A DNA stretch of 34,915 nt, from positions 1 to 34,915 of the forward strand of contig JAJRTC010000254.1 of the NCBI GenBank assembly GCA_024278445.1, given 5' to 3'. The notes beneath the pieces were generated by a model that was not told the DNA's origin, did not search any database, and worked only from the letters and a program-made list of their open reading frames with translations. The position numbers and the translations under genes are program-made. This DNA comes from Nitrospirota bacterium. Lineage in GTDB: Bacteria > Nitrospinota_A > UBA7883 > JAJRTC01. Below, piece after piece: positions 9,773 through 19,079 of the stretch (position 1 is the first letter of the stretch; each line of letters begins with the position of its first letter).

Positions 9773-10157
9773 TTGCAAATAAGGGAACGAGACCTCTATC
9801 TGGCCTTCTCATCGCTTCTGTTGCTGATGTATTTTTTTTCAGGTCATCACAGCGCAATGGGAAACTGATTTTTTGAACATGTGGCAGTTGTCCGGGAACT
9901 GGCAACCCATCCGTTTTTCCCAAGCCACCCGACACTAAGCTTAAACGCCCCACACGCCTTTTATTTACTCTATGCACTTTGTATAGCAACGGTTTCAACA
10001 ATATTGAACAGTGGCCCAATAGCTACACTGGCTTTGGCCGGTCTTTTCAACTTGCTATTCTTGCTAACAAGCCGATGGATATTTGTAAAATCGTACTTCA
10101 AAAATAAATTCACGGCATTTTACATGCTATTGTTCACACTGTTTTTATTTACGACCA
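9773..10157 (+). pseudogene. Decayed membrane protein ORF (in-frame TGA at 9866-9868, 3' end replaced by transposase remnant)
   Basis: Reading frame from TTG 9773 gives QIRERDLYLAFSSLLLLMYFFSGHHSAMGN*FFEHVAVVRELATHPFFPSHPTLSLNAPHAFYLLYAL... in one frame through the stop; track ORF 9881-10171 is its 3' part. Confidence 0.6.
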
Positions 10158-10391
10158 GGAAGGCCGACTGACAACGCCTTTATCGAGTCATTCAACGGAA
10201 GTTTTCGAGATGAATGCTTAAACGCCAACTGGTTTTTGTCATTGGAAGATGCCCGTCGTAAGATCGAAACATGGCAAAAAGATTATAATGAGTTTCGGCC
10301 ACATTCAGCATTGGGCCATAAAACGCCAAAGGAATTTATGCTGGCTGCCAGAGAAGAGCAGTCAGCCATTGAAGCCAGAAAAGTCGCATAA
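10158..10391 (+). mobile_element. 3' remnant of an IS3-family transposase (OrfB integrase core C-terminus)
   Basis: Frame from 10158 translates GRPTDNAFIESFNGSFRDECLNANWFLSLEDARRKIETWQKDYNEFRPHSALGHKTPKEFMLAAREEQSAIEARKVA*. Confidence 0.9.
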
Positions 10392-10690
10392 TGCCGGATC
10401 AAGAAATGGGAAGGGCTCAGTACTAAAAGAGGGAAGTTTACAACCTTCAACAGTCTCAGATTCATTTTCCCAGCGCCCCTGCCAACCAACTCCACAAAAG
10501 CCATACAAAAGTAGTAGGATAAAACCATGCGGGAGGAACGGGTCATGCAACCTAATGTTGCGCAACATGCGGTTCCACGAAACAACAAGTGAAACACTCG
10601 GGGGGCTTCAGTTGGAACATGCCGCTTGCACTGAATTGTATCTAGCTGTTTTTATTGCCTGCTAAAAAATAAAGGCACTAAGCTGAAATT

Positions 10691-10706
10691 TGGCACAAGC
10701 AATGCA
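10691..10706 (+). promoter_or_regulatory. Sigma-54 (-24/-12) promoter TGGCAC-N5-ATGCA
   Basis: TGGCACAAGCAATGCA matches the -24/-12 consensus; about 90 bp upstream of the ORF at 10792. Confidence 0.7.
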
Positions 10707-10791
10707 ACACTATCAGGCAACAGCGAACAAATGAAACAGTCACTGAAACAAATGACTTTTTGAAACAATTTACATATTCAGGAGATAAAAA

Positions 10792-11175
10792 ATGAAAAAC
10801 ATCAAAACTCTGGTTGCAACAGTCGCTCTTACGTTAACTGCCGGTATCGCTTCGGCAACAACTCTTGAAAATATCAATGCTTCTTTCGATCGTGGGTTCG
10901 GCCATGAGCAGTATAGCTTCAACCAGGTTCAGGCTTCTTTTGACCGCGCATTCGTGGATAACGAGAGAAAAGTCGATTATAACACCATCATTCTCGCATC
11001 TTTTCAGCGCGACTTGAGAATTGAGGATCACGGCGTATACGCAAAAGAAACAGGACGCAACTCTTACGAGTTAGCTCTTCTCGGATGGGAAGACGTTCTG
11101 CCTTACGGTGAGCTGAACAGTGCCCCAAGTGTCATCGTTAGCAACGACGTAGAGAACCAGAAACCGGTTATCTAA
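10792..11175 (+). CDS. Small secreted protein of unknown function with three ASFxR motifs
   Basis: Signal peptide MKNIKTLVATVALTLTAGIASA; RBS aggag; repeats INASFDRGF, VQASFDRAF, ILASFQRDL; followed by a terminator. Confidence 0.8.
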   Translation: MKNIKTLVATVALTLTAGIASATTLENINASFDRGFGHEQYSFNQVQASFDRAFVDNERKVDYNTIILASFQRDLRIEDHGVYAKETGRNSYELALLGWEDVLPYGELNSAPSVIVSNDVENQKPVI

Positions 11176-11193
11176 AACTTAAACAGCCTCTCC

Positions 11194-11239
11194 GCCGGGG
11201 CGGTCAACCCCTGCATATCCATGACCGCCTCGGCTTTTT
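11194..11239 (+). terminator. Rho-independent terminator after the 10792-11175 gene
   Basis: GCCGGGGCGGTCA ... TGACCGCCTCGGC followed by TTTTT. Confidence 0.8.
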
Positions 11240-11319
11240 AATTGCGCTACCGCCAGATATGAAGCCCTCTCTGCAAATAACGCGATCGCAGATATAAAGC
11301 TCTCATCAAGGTTGAAAAA

Positions 11320-12261
11320 TCAGGTTACGATTTTTTCAAGTTCATCAAAGACAGCTTTGGGGATATTGCGATCAAACGCTTTTATATTATCTGCAACTTG
11401 CTCTGGCGTGTTGGCCCCAACAATCGCCGCCGAAACCCCTTTTTGTGATGTAACCCATCGCAAAGCCAAATGTGTTAACGGTGTTTCTATTTCTCCCGCA
11501 TAATTTTTAAGGCGTTCAACCTTTTCCAAGGCCACTGCAAGTGCTTCTTTTTGAAAAATTCCTAATTTCCCGCGTCCGCGCCAGCCTGTAAATTTTGAGT
11601 TTTTATCATATTTACCTGTGAGGAGCCCGGAAGCCAGCGGGCTGTAGGCTATAGAGCCGATCCCCTCATCTATAATATAGGGGAGTAGCGAGCTTTCGAT
11701 ATCACGCACAAGCAAACTGTATTGCGGCTGTACACATGTTATCTGTGCCATTTTTTGCGCAGTTTCTAAAAGTTTTACGTCGAAGTTGCTCACGCCAATT
11801 TCCATGATTTTGCCTTTTTCCTGCAATTTGGCCAGTGCGGTCATCGTTTCATCGATGGGTGTGTCGGGGTCGGGCCAATGTATCTGGTACAGGTCGATAT
11901 GGTCGGTTGCAAGGCGATGGAGCGAGTTTTCCAGCTCCTCGACCACCGATTTGGCCGATAGATCGTGATACATGGTCGCAAGGTTTTCTTCTTTCCATCG
12001 GAGCCCCAGTTTCGTGGCGATCAGGAGATCATCGCGCCTGTTTTTGATAGCATCACCGACGATTTCCTCAGAGCGACCGAATCCGTATATCGGTGCGGTG
12101 TCGATCATATTAACGCCAAGATCGAGCGCCGTCTGGATTGTTTTGATGGATTGGTTCCGGTCGCGCTCATCCCAGAATGGGGGGCCGCTTATTCCCCACG
12201 CTCCGTAGACGATGGGCGCCGTTTCAAGTTTTGATTTTTCAGACAGTTTTTGTTTTTTCAT
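11320..12261 (-). CDS. Aldo/keto reductase
   Basis: NMIDTAPIYGFGRSEEIVG, IATKLGLRW, DLYQIHWPDPDTPIDET, GVSNF, SPLASGLLTGKY motifs. Confidence 0.93.
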   Translation of the reverse strand: MKKQKLSEKSKLETAPIVYGAWGISGPPFWDERDRNQSIKTIQTALDLGVNMIDTAPIYGFGRSEEIVGDAIKNRRDDLLIATKLGLRWKEENLATMYHDLSAKSVVEELENSLHRLATDHIDLYQIHWPDPDTPIDETMTALAKLQEKGKIMEIGVSNFDVKLLETAQKMAQITCVQPQYSLLVRDIESSLLPYIIDEGIGSIAYSPLASGLLTGKYDKNSKFTGWRGRGKLGIFQKEALAVALEKVERLKNYAGEIETPLTHLALRWVTSQKGVSAAIVGANTPEQVADNIKAFDRNIPKAVFDELEKIVT

Positions 12262-12326
12262 TTTTCGATTATAAAGGAACAGCTATTTTTGACCAAACAC
12301 CTAAACTGTGTGGGGTATAAATAGGG

Positions 12327-12483
12327 TAGTGAGCCAGTTTGGTCATTCTGAGGCAAAGGCGAAGAATCTCGAATTACATCTGACGCAATAATAGGTTCGA
12401 GATGCTTCGCGGAGCCTGCCCTGAGTGAACGAATTGAATTGAATGGGCTTCAGCATGACAACAATGCGCAAACTGACTCACTA
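12327..12483 (+). repeat. Dispersed repeat copy A, MITE-like with terminal inverted repeats
   Basis: Starts TAGTGAGCCAGTTTG, ends CAAACTGACTCACTA; internal sequence shared with 27628-27783 and 30090-30249. Confidence 0.85.
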
Positions 12484-12550
12484 CCATAAATAGCGCAAGG
12501 TCACGCCTGATGTATAATGTTAAATTTTTAAGATATTCAGACAAATCAAA

Positions 12551-13021
12551 ATGCTGAAACTGAGAGCCAAAGATTTTGACGTCATGAAAGAACACGCCGA
12601 GCGCGAGTTCCCCCATGAATGTTGCGGGGTAATCATCGGTGATTTTTCCGACAAAACAAAAACGGAAGTGCGCCCCTGCGCAAATATACAAAACGAGTTA
12701 AACGAAAAATATCCGGATAAATACACACGATCGGCCGACACAGGATATTTTATCGACCCGAAAGAACTTCACAAGGCTATGATGGACGCATCGAAACAGA
12801 AACTTGATATCATCGGGTTTTACCACTCACATCCAAATCATGACCCGTACTGGTCGGCTGAAGATAACCGGGCCGCCATGTGGGAAGGAACCGGTGAACC
12901 GCTATACCCGGACGCGTCACATGTTGTAATTTCGGTTTACGATGGCAAGGTTAAGGGTGCTTCTGTCTTTAAATGGGCTGAGTCTGAAAAAAAGTTTTTA
13001 CAACATAACGTAGAACTATGA
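12551..13021 (+). CDS. JAMM/MPN (Mov34, M67 family) metallopeptidase
   Basis: EFPHECCGVIIGD (Glu), GFYHSHPNHDPYWSAEDNRAA (HxHxnD-type zinc motif). Confidence 0.88.
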   Translation: MLKLRAKDFDVMKEHAEREFPHECCGVIIGDFSDKTKTEVRPCANIQNELNEKYPDKYTRSADTGYFIDPKELHKAMMDASKQKLDIIGFYHSHPNHDPYWSAEDNRAAMWEGTGEPLYPDASHVVISVYDGKVKGASVFKWAESEKKFLQHNVEL

Positions 13022-13806
13022 CAAAAGCAAACGTGGTTGAGGTCGAAAACGTATCTTTAAGTTTCGACGGCCACAAGGTGTTAGACGACGTATCTTTCTC
13101 TATACAGGCTGGAAGTTTCACAGGATTGATCGGCCCTAACGGCGCTGGTAAAACAACAATACTCAGGGTTCTTTTAGGTTTGCTCAAGCCTGATGGTGGA
13201 AAGGTTCGCATATTTGGTCACCCGCCCGGAAAATCGCACAGTTTTATAGGCTACGTTCCACAAAGCATAACTTATGACCGCATGTTTCCCGTATCAGTTC
13301 GCGAGGTCGTAATGATGGGTCGGTTTGGGACCATCGGTTTGGGGCGTGGGCCTAAAGAAAAAGATCATGCGGCGGTTAACGAAGCGTTATCGGTTGTTGG
13401 TGCGCAAAGTTTTGCAGATAAGCGTTTCGGCAAGCTTTCGGGCGGGGAGCGGCAAAGGGCGCTTATAGCCCGCGCACTTTGCGTTAAACCGCATCTTCTT
13501 CTGTTAGATGAGCCTACGACAGGTGTGGATGTGGTGTCGCAGGACACATTTTACAAGATGTTAAAAGGGCTTGTGAAAAACATGAGAATGACGATCATGC
13601 TGGTAAGCCACGACCTGGGCGTTATAACAAAAATGGTGGACGACCTTATATGCATCAACCAGAAAGTTTTTGTTCACGGTTCGCCTAAAGATGTTTTGTC
13701 CGATGGTGTTATAGGGCAGGCATACGGGTGCGAAGCGGAGATTTTAATGCACGATCATTCCACGCCGCATCGTGTTGTGCGGCCGCATGACCATGAGGCA
13801 AAATAA
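13018..13806 (+). CDS. Metal (Zn/Mn-type) ABC transporter ATP-binding protein
   Basis: Walker A GPNGAGKTT, signature LSGGERQR, Walker B LLLLDEPTTGVD; paired with a ZnuB-like permease; His-rich C-terminus. Confidence 0.9.
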   Translation: MTKANVVEVENVSLSFDGHKVLDDVSFSIQAGSFTGLIGPNGAGKTTILRVLLGLLKPDGGKVRIFGHPPGKSHSFIGYVPQSITYDRMFPVSVREVVMMGRFGTIGLGRGPKEKDHAAVNEALSVVGAQSFADKRFGKLSGGERQRALIARALCVKPHLLLLDEPTTGVDVVSQDTFYKMLKGLVKNMRMTIMLVSHDLGVITKMVDDLICINQKVFVHGSPKDVLSDGVIGQAYGCEAEILMHDHSTPHRVVRPHDHEAK

Positions 13807-13893
13807 AAATGCTTGAGACTTTTTCGTGTCACTCCCATGGTTGTCTTTGTTGGTGTATAACCAATGCGAGGCAAAACAAAAATGCTTGAGATG
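13795..13893 (+). repeat. Imperfect direct repeat bracketing a 73-bp-period duplication at the ATPase/permease junction
   Basis: gaggcaaaaTaaaaatgcttgaga at 13795 and gaggcaaaaCaaaaatgcttgaga at 13868. Confidence 0.8.
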
Positions 13894-14685
13894 TTTTCTT
13901 ACGGGTTTATGGTTCGCGCCCTTATGGCGGGAGTTTTAGTTGGCACCCTGCTCGCCGTTCTATCCGTACCGGTAAATTTAAAGAGGCTCTCGTTCATGGG
14001 GGTTGGTGTTTCGCATTCGGCTTTCGGCGGTATAGCGATTGGCGCGTTTTTAGGAATAAACCTTACAATGTCCGCCCTTGTTTTTTCTGTTGTCGTGGCC
14101 CTTGCCATCGGCTGGTTTTCAAGGCGGGGCGGCGTGCATGAAGATGTTAGCACCGGTGTTGTTTTTGCTACGTCTATGGCTTTAGGCGTTCTGTTTTTAG
14201 GTTTTATGCAAGGGAGCGGGATAGACCTTTTCTCATACCTTTTTGGTTCCATACTGGCCGTAACCGAAGCAGACCTTGTAATGGCGGGTGTTGTTTTCGT
14301 GGTTGTTACAGGCATCTTTTTTTATTTGCGTAAGGAATTCCTGGTTGATTGTTGCGACGAGGAGTGGGCGCGGTTTTCGGGGGTGAATGTGGAGCGTTTG
14401 CAAGATCTTTTACATGTCATGATTGCGCTTACCATAGTGGTGTCGATAAAACTGCTTGGCATAGTTCTGGTTTCTGCGCTTCTTGTAATTCCTGGTGCCA
14501 TTGGTTATATGCTGGCGCACGCTTATAAAACGCAGTATCTGATTTCGATAGCCGTGGCGCTAATCTCGGTGCTGTTCGGGCTTGTTTTTTCTTATAGCTT
14601 TGATATTGCTTCCGGGGCTTCGATTATCCTTACGGCTTCATTTTTATTTCTTTTAACGTCCGTTTTTGGCAAGAAAACCGGTTAA
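13882..14685 (+). CDS. Metal ABC transporter permease (ZnuB/MntB family)
   Basis: Multi-TM; MGVGVSHSAFGGIAIG, SIKLLGIVLVSALLVIPGAIGYMLA motifs. The track start is 13864, but comparison with the duplicated junction suggests ATG at 13882. Confidence 0.88.
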   Translation: MLEMFSYGFMVRALMAGVLVGTLLAVLSVPVNLKRLSFMGVGVSHSAFGGIAIGAFLGINLTMSALVFSVVVALAIGWFSRRGGVHEDVSTGVVFATSMALGVLFLGFMQGSGIDLFSYLFGSILAVTEADLVMAGVVFVVVTGIFFYLRKEFLVDCCDEEWARFSGVNVERLQDLLHVMIALTIVVSIKLLGIVLVSALLVIPGAIGYMLAHAYKTQYLISIAVALISVLFGLVFSYSFDIASGASIILTASFLFLLTSVFGKKTG

Positions 14686-14762
14686 CCAGAAAAAGTATCC
14701 ACTTGCTACATCGGGTGGCCTTTGATACATTGATTCAAAGCTTACGGCTTGCGCTTTAAATT

Positions 14763-14845
14763 AGTCCGGTGAGGCTAAAAAGTTGCCGAAGACCTGGTAT
14801 TCGACGGGCCGGTTACGGTTCTCCACAGTTTCTTAGCCTTTTTTT
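14763..14845 (+). promoter_or_regulatory. PyrR-type RNA attenuator: PyrR-binding loop plus intrinsic terminator
   Basis: AGTCCGGTGAGGCT (14763-14776) fits the PyrR binding-loop pattern ARUCCNGNGAGGYU; GGCTAA...AAGTTG / CAGTTT..TTAGCC pairs and is followed by a T7 run, just upstream of pyrR. Confidence 0.75.
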
Positions 14846-14905
14846 GTCTCACCTTGCAATTGAAGCCCTGTTGTTTTTAACTCTAATGTTTACAGGTGGA
14901 TACAA

Positions 14906-15502
14906 GTGGCTCCCCAAGCTAAAAAGAAAAAGGCGACAGAAGAAACGGGTGTAATTCTGACGGCGGACAAGATGCGCCAGACCATAACCCGCATGGCGCA
15001 CGAGATAGTTGAAAAAAACAGGGACCTTGACAGCCTTGTCCTTGTAGGGATCGTGACCCGTGGCGGCGTTCTGGCACGAAGGCTTACAAAAAAGCTTAAG
15101 AAAATAACCGAAGTGGAGCTTCCCACAGGTGTTATGGACACAACCTTGTATCGCGACGATTTTAACAAAAAAGGGGCAACCCTGAAAGAAGACAAAGGTA
15201 CCGATATCCCGTTTTCCATAGAAGGGAAAACGGTTTTGCTTGTAGACGACGTGCTTTTTACCGGGCGCACCATAAACGCCGCCATTACGCATCTTTTTGA
15301 TCTTGGCAGGCCGAAAGAGGTTCAACTAGCTGTTTTAATAGACCGTGGGCATAGAGAGCTTCCTATCCGGCCAGATTATTGCGGCAAAAACGTGCCAACC
15401 CAGTATGTAGAGAAAATACGGGTGAGGTTTAAAGAGTGTGACGGCCATGAGATTGTGTTAACAGGCGCGGGAGATAAAAACGGAGAGAACAATGGGGAGT
15501 GA
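14906..15502 (+). CDS. pyrR: Bifunctional pyr operon transcriptional regulator / uracil phosphoribosyltransferase PyrR
   Basis: PRTase motif [48 protein letters not shown]; first gene of the pyr cluster. Confidence 0.93.
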   Translation: MAPQAKKKKATEETGVILTADKMRQTITRMAHEIVEKNRDLDSLVLVGIVTRGGVLARRLTKKLKKITEVELPTGVMDTTLYRDDFNKKGATLKEDKGTDIPFSIEGKTVLLVDDVLFTGRTINAAITHLFDLGRPKEVQLAVLIDRGHRELPIRPDYCGKNVPTQYVEKIRVRFKECDGHEIVLTGAGDKNGENNGE

Positions 15503-16445
15503 GGCGAACGTTTTTTCTCATCGCCATCTTCTTTCGATGGACGATTTGTCTCGCGACGATATCGGGCAATTTCTCACAACCGCCAAAATGATGAAAGAAG
15601 TTTCCGAACGGGAGGTGAAAAAGATTCCCACCTTACGCGGCAGAACGGTTATCAACTGTTTTCTTGAGCCTTCCACAAGAACGAGAATGAGTTTTGAAAT
15701 TGCCGGTAAAAGGTTATCTGCCGATGTCATCAATATAAGCGCGTCCGGCTCATCGATGAGCAAGGGGGAATCGCTAAAAGATATGGCGGGAACGTTGCGG
15801 GCCATGAATCCTGACCTGATAACCATACGAAGCCCGCATTCCGGTGCCCCTTTTCAGGTGTCTGAAATGATAGAGCGTTGCTCGGTTGTAAATGCCGGTG
15901 ACGGCAGGCACGAACATCCAAGCCAGAGCCTCCTTGATATCATGACGATAAGCGAGCATAAAGAGGCGTTTATGGGGCTTAAGGTTTCTATCGTCGGCGA
16001 TATATTAAACAGCCGCGTTGCAAGGTCTAACATAATTGGGCTTAAAAAACTTGGTGCCGTTGTTACCATATGCGGCCCCAAAACCCTTCTTCCGGTAAAT
16101 GCAGAAGAAATGGCGGACGGTGTGACAACATCGATAAAGACCGCTGTAAAAAATGCTGATGTGGTGATGATGTTGCGGATACAAAAAGAGAGGATAGGGC
16201 AGGCGACATTTCCTAATCTTCGTGAATATTCGCGGCTTTTCGGGCTTACCTCGGAGAGGCTAAAACTTGCGGCAAAAGATGTGGTGGTTATGCATCCGGG
16301 GCCTGTAAACCGTGGAGTCGAAATTGCGCCAGACGTGGCAGACGGGCCGTGGTCTGTTATCCTCGACCAGGTAAAAAACGGTGTGGCTGTGCGGATGGCT
16401 ATTCTTTATCTTCTTTTGGGCGGCGGCCTTGCGCAGGGGGAGTAG
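15492..16445 (+). CDS. pyrB: Aspartate carbamoyltransferase catalytic subunit
   Basis: [43 protein letters not shown] motifs. Confidence 0.95.
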   Translation: MGSEANVFSHRHLLSMDDLSRDDIGQFLTTAKMMKEVSEREVKKIPTLRGRTVINCFLEPSTRTRMSFEIAGKRLSADVINISASGSSMSKGESLKDMAGTLRAMNPDLITIRSPHSGAPFQVSEMIERCSVVNAGDGRHEHPSQSLLDIMTISEHKEAFMGLKVSIVGDILNSRVARSNIIGLKKLGAVVTICGPKTLLPVNAEEMADGVTTSIKTAVKNADVVMMLRIQKERIGQATFPNLREYSRLFGLTSERLKLAAKDVVVMHPGPVNRGVEIAPDVADGPWSVILDQVKNGVAVRMAILYLLLGGGLAQGE

Positions 16446-17723
16446 ATGGCGGGTTTATTGATAAAAAACGGGAGGGTGATTGACCCTGCCTCCGGTGTAG
16501 ACGAGGTGACCGACGTTCTCATAGAAAAGGGAGTTATCTCGAAGATGGCCCGAAATTTGAAAGCTCCCTCCGGCGCGAAGGTGATAGACGCAACCGGAAA
16601 ATGGGTGACGCCGGGGCTTATCGATATGCACACGCATCTTCGCGAACCGGGATATGAATATAAAGAGACGATAGAAACCGGCGCCTTGTCTGCCGCTGTC
16701 GGAGGATTTACGTCGATAGCCTGCATGGCGAACACTAATCCTGTGAACGACTCCGCTTCCGTTACCGACATGATAACGGAAAAAGCGAAAAAAGCGGTTG
16801 TTAACGTTTTTCCGATTGGTGCGGTTACGCAGGGGTTAAAGGGTGAAAAGCTGGCCGAGATAGGCGAAATGGCGGAATGCGGAGTGGTGGCGCTCTCCGA
16901 CGACGGCAAGTGCGTGATGGACGCAAGGTTAATGCGGCTTGCGATGGAATATGGCTCCATGTTCGGGTTGACTTTAATAGAACACGCGGAAGATCATTCG
17001 CTGTCGGGCGGCGGAGTTATGAACGAGGGGGCGCAAGCTGTGCGAATGGGGCTGGTTGGCCAGCCTAAGGCGGCGGAGGATTCTATCGTGGCGCGTGATA
17101 TAACACTTGCCGAATATCTCGACCTGCCGGTTCATATCGCGCATTTGTCGAGTGCGTATTCTATTGAGCTTATACGCGAGGCGAAGAGACGAGGCGTGAA
17201 AGTTACGGGCGAGGCCGCGCCGCATCATTTTACGTTAACCGATGTCTGTTGCGACGGATATGACACGAACGCCAAGATGGCGCCTCCACTGCGCGAAGAT
17301 AAAGATGTTGAGGCGATAAAAAAAGGATTGAAGGACGGGACGATCGACTGCATAGCCACAGACCATGCGCCGCATAGCGCTGATGAAAAAGAGACGGAAT
17401 TCGACCAGGCCGCGTTTGGAATCGTCGGGCTGGAAACGGCTTTGCCTTTAAGCCTGGCCCTTGTCGATAAAAAGGTTTTAACGCCGTCACGGCTTATAGA
17501 AACATTAACGAGCGCACCTGCGAAAATTTTGGGAATAGAGAGGGGCTCATTGTCACAAGGCGCGGTTGCGGATGTTACCATAATCGACCCGGAGGCGGAA
17601 TGGGTTATCGACCCTTCAAAATTCAGATCGAAGGGGAAAAACACTCCGTTTGGCGGATGGAAAGTTAAAGGACGGGCGGACGTAACGATTGTAAAAGGAA
17701 GAGTGGTACACGAATGGCAATGA
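16446..17723 (+). CDS. pyrC: Dihydroorotase
   Basis: GLIDMHTHLREPGYEYKETIETG; IATDHAPHS; position immediately after pyrB. Confidence 0.95.
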   Translation: MAGLLIKNGRVIDPASGVDEVTDVLIEKGVISKMARNLKAPSGAKVIDATGKWVTPGLIDMHTHLREPGYEYKETIETGALSAAVGGFTSIACMANTNPVNDSASVTDMITEKAKKAVVNVFPIGAVTQGLKGEKLAEIGEMAECGVVALSDDGKCVMDARLMRLAMEYGSMFGLTLIEHAEDHSLSGGGVMNEGAQAVRMGLVGQPKAAEDSIVARDITLAEYLDLPVHIAHLSSAYSIELIREAKRRGVKVTGEAAPHHFTLTDVCCDGYDTNAKMAPPLREDKDVEAIKKGLKDGTIDCIATDHAPHSADEKETEFDQAAFGIVGLETALPLSLALVDKKVLTPSRLIETLTSAPAKILGIERGSLSQGAVADVTIIDPEAEWVIDPSKFRSKGKNTPFGGWKVKGRADVTIVKGRVVHEWQ

Positions 17724-17729
17724 AAGATT

Positions 17730-17896
17730 CCTCCCCCTTAAGGGGGGAGGTCAGGTGGGGGTGGATGATTTATTTATACACCCTCCCCTTGATCCCCTCC
17801 CCTCGAGGGAGGGGAAAGGTGCGGCGCCTATGTCACCCTAAGGGAGAGAAGAAGCGGGTCTTTATATCTCTATACCCCCTTGTGAGCACACAAGGG
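17730..17896. repeat. Cluster of GC-rich palindromic repeats in the pyrC-carA intergenic region
   Basis: CCTCCCCCTTAAGGGGGGAGG (17730-17750), CCCCTCCCCTCGAGGGAGGGG (17794-17814), CCCTTGTG-AGCA-CACAAGGG (17877-17896). Confidence 0.8.
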
Positions 17897-17937
17897 AGGG
17901 AAAGAGTACCCGCAAATATAGGCGCGAAAGGAAGTAA

Positions 17938-19056
17938 ATGAAAAAAGCGTATCTTGTTATGTCTGACGGGCGCGTGTTCACCGGCAAGCCGTTGGGCGCA
18001 GTTGGCGAGACATCTGGCGAAGTCGTGTTCAACACTTCCATGATGGGATATCAGGAGATCCTCACAGACCCTTCATACGAAGGGCAGATTATCACCATGA
18101 CCTATCCGCTCATAGGCAATTATGGTGTGAACGACGAGGACGTCGAGTCGTGCGATATTTTCGCCGCAGGTTTTATAGTTAAAGAAGAGAGCGCCATAGC
18201 ATCAAACTGGCGCAAAACAAAAACGCTGGGCGACTATTTGCGCGAGCATGACGTTGTTGGCATACAGGGGATAGACACGAGAGCGTTGACCCGTCACATA
18301 CGCGAAAAAGGTGCGTTACCTGCGATTATAATTTCTTTGCCCGATGCCGATATAGATGAGCTAAAAGCACGCGTAACAAAAGTTGCGGGAACAGACGGCA
18401 TTGACCTTGTGTCGAAAGTCACATGCGATGGGGCATATAGCTGGGACGACGGACTGTGGGATATTGAGCAAGGGTTTACCAAACCTGATAGTGAATCAAA
18501 ATATAAAGTTGTGGCGATTGATTATGGCGTGAAGCGAAATATCCTGCGCCATCTTGTAAACGCCGGGTGTGATCTTACTGTTGTTCCGGCAAGCATGACG
18601 GCTGACGAGATATTAAAAAAGCAACCGGACGGAATTTTCCTCTCCAACGGGCCTGGTGATCCATCGGCTGTTCCATACGCCGCAGAAACCGTAAAAGAGT
18701 TGATAGGCAAAAAACCTTTGTTCGGAATCTGTTTCGGGCATCAGACGTTGTGCCGTGCGCTTGGCATGGATACTTATAAATTAAAGTTCGGGCATCATGG
18801 CGGCAACCAGCCGGTTATGGATCTTTTAACCCGCAAGGTAGAGATAACCGCGCAGAACCATAACTACGCGGTGGACGACAAGTCCCTGCCGGACGGCGTA
18901 GAAGTTACGCACATAAATTTGAACGATAAAACCGTTGAAGGCATAAAGTCTGACAAGTTAAAAGTGTTTTCGGTGCAATACCATCCGGAAGCCTCCCCCG
19001 GCCCCAACGATGCGCAATATTTGTTCAAACGGTTTACCGATTTGATGGAGGGATGA
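17938..19056 (+). CDS. carA: Carbamoyl-phosphate synthase small subunit
   Basis: [58 protein letters not shown] motifs. Confidence 0.96.
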   Translation: MKKAYLVMSDGRVFTGKPLGAVGETSGEVVFNTSMMGYQEILTDPSYEGQIITMTYPLIGNYGVNDEDVESCDIFAAGFIVKEESAIASNWRKTKTLGDYLREHDVVGIQGIDTRALTRHIREKGALPAIIISLPDADIDELKARVTKVAGTDGIDLVSKVTCDGAYSWDDGLWDIEQGFTKPDSESKYKVVAIDYGVKRNILRHLVNAGCDLTVVPASMTADEILKKQPDGIFLSNGPGDPSAVPYAAETVKELIGKKPLFGICFGHQTLCRALGMDTYKLKFGHHGGNQPVMDLLTRKVEITAQNHNYAVDDKSLPDGVEVTHINLNDKTVEGIKSDKLKVFSVQYHPEASPGPNDAQYLFKRFTDLMEG

Positions 19057-19079
19057 AAATAGAATAACATCGTAATTGT

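Noticed and set aside
10249-10665. 138-aa plus-strand ORF over the transposase remnant
   Set aside because: It is out of frame with the clear IS3 OrfB sequence and has no protein-like signature.
17730-17896. CRISPR array possibility for the hairpin cluster
   Set aside because: The palindromes differ in sequence and spacing; there are no regular direct repeats with unique spacers and no cas genes in the window.
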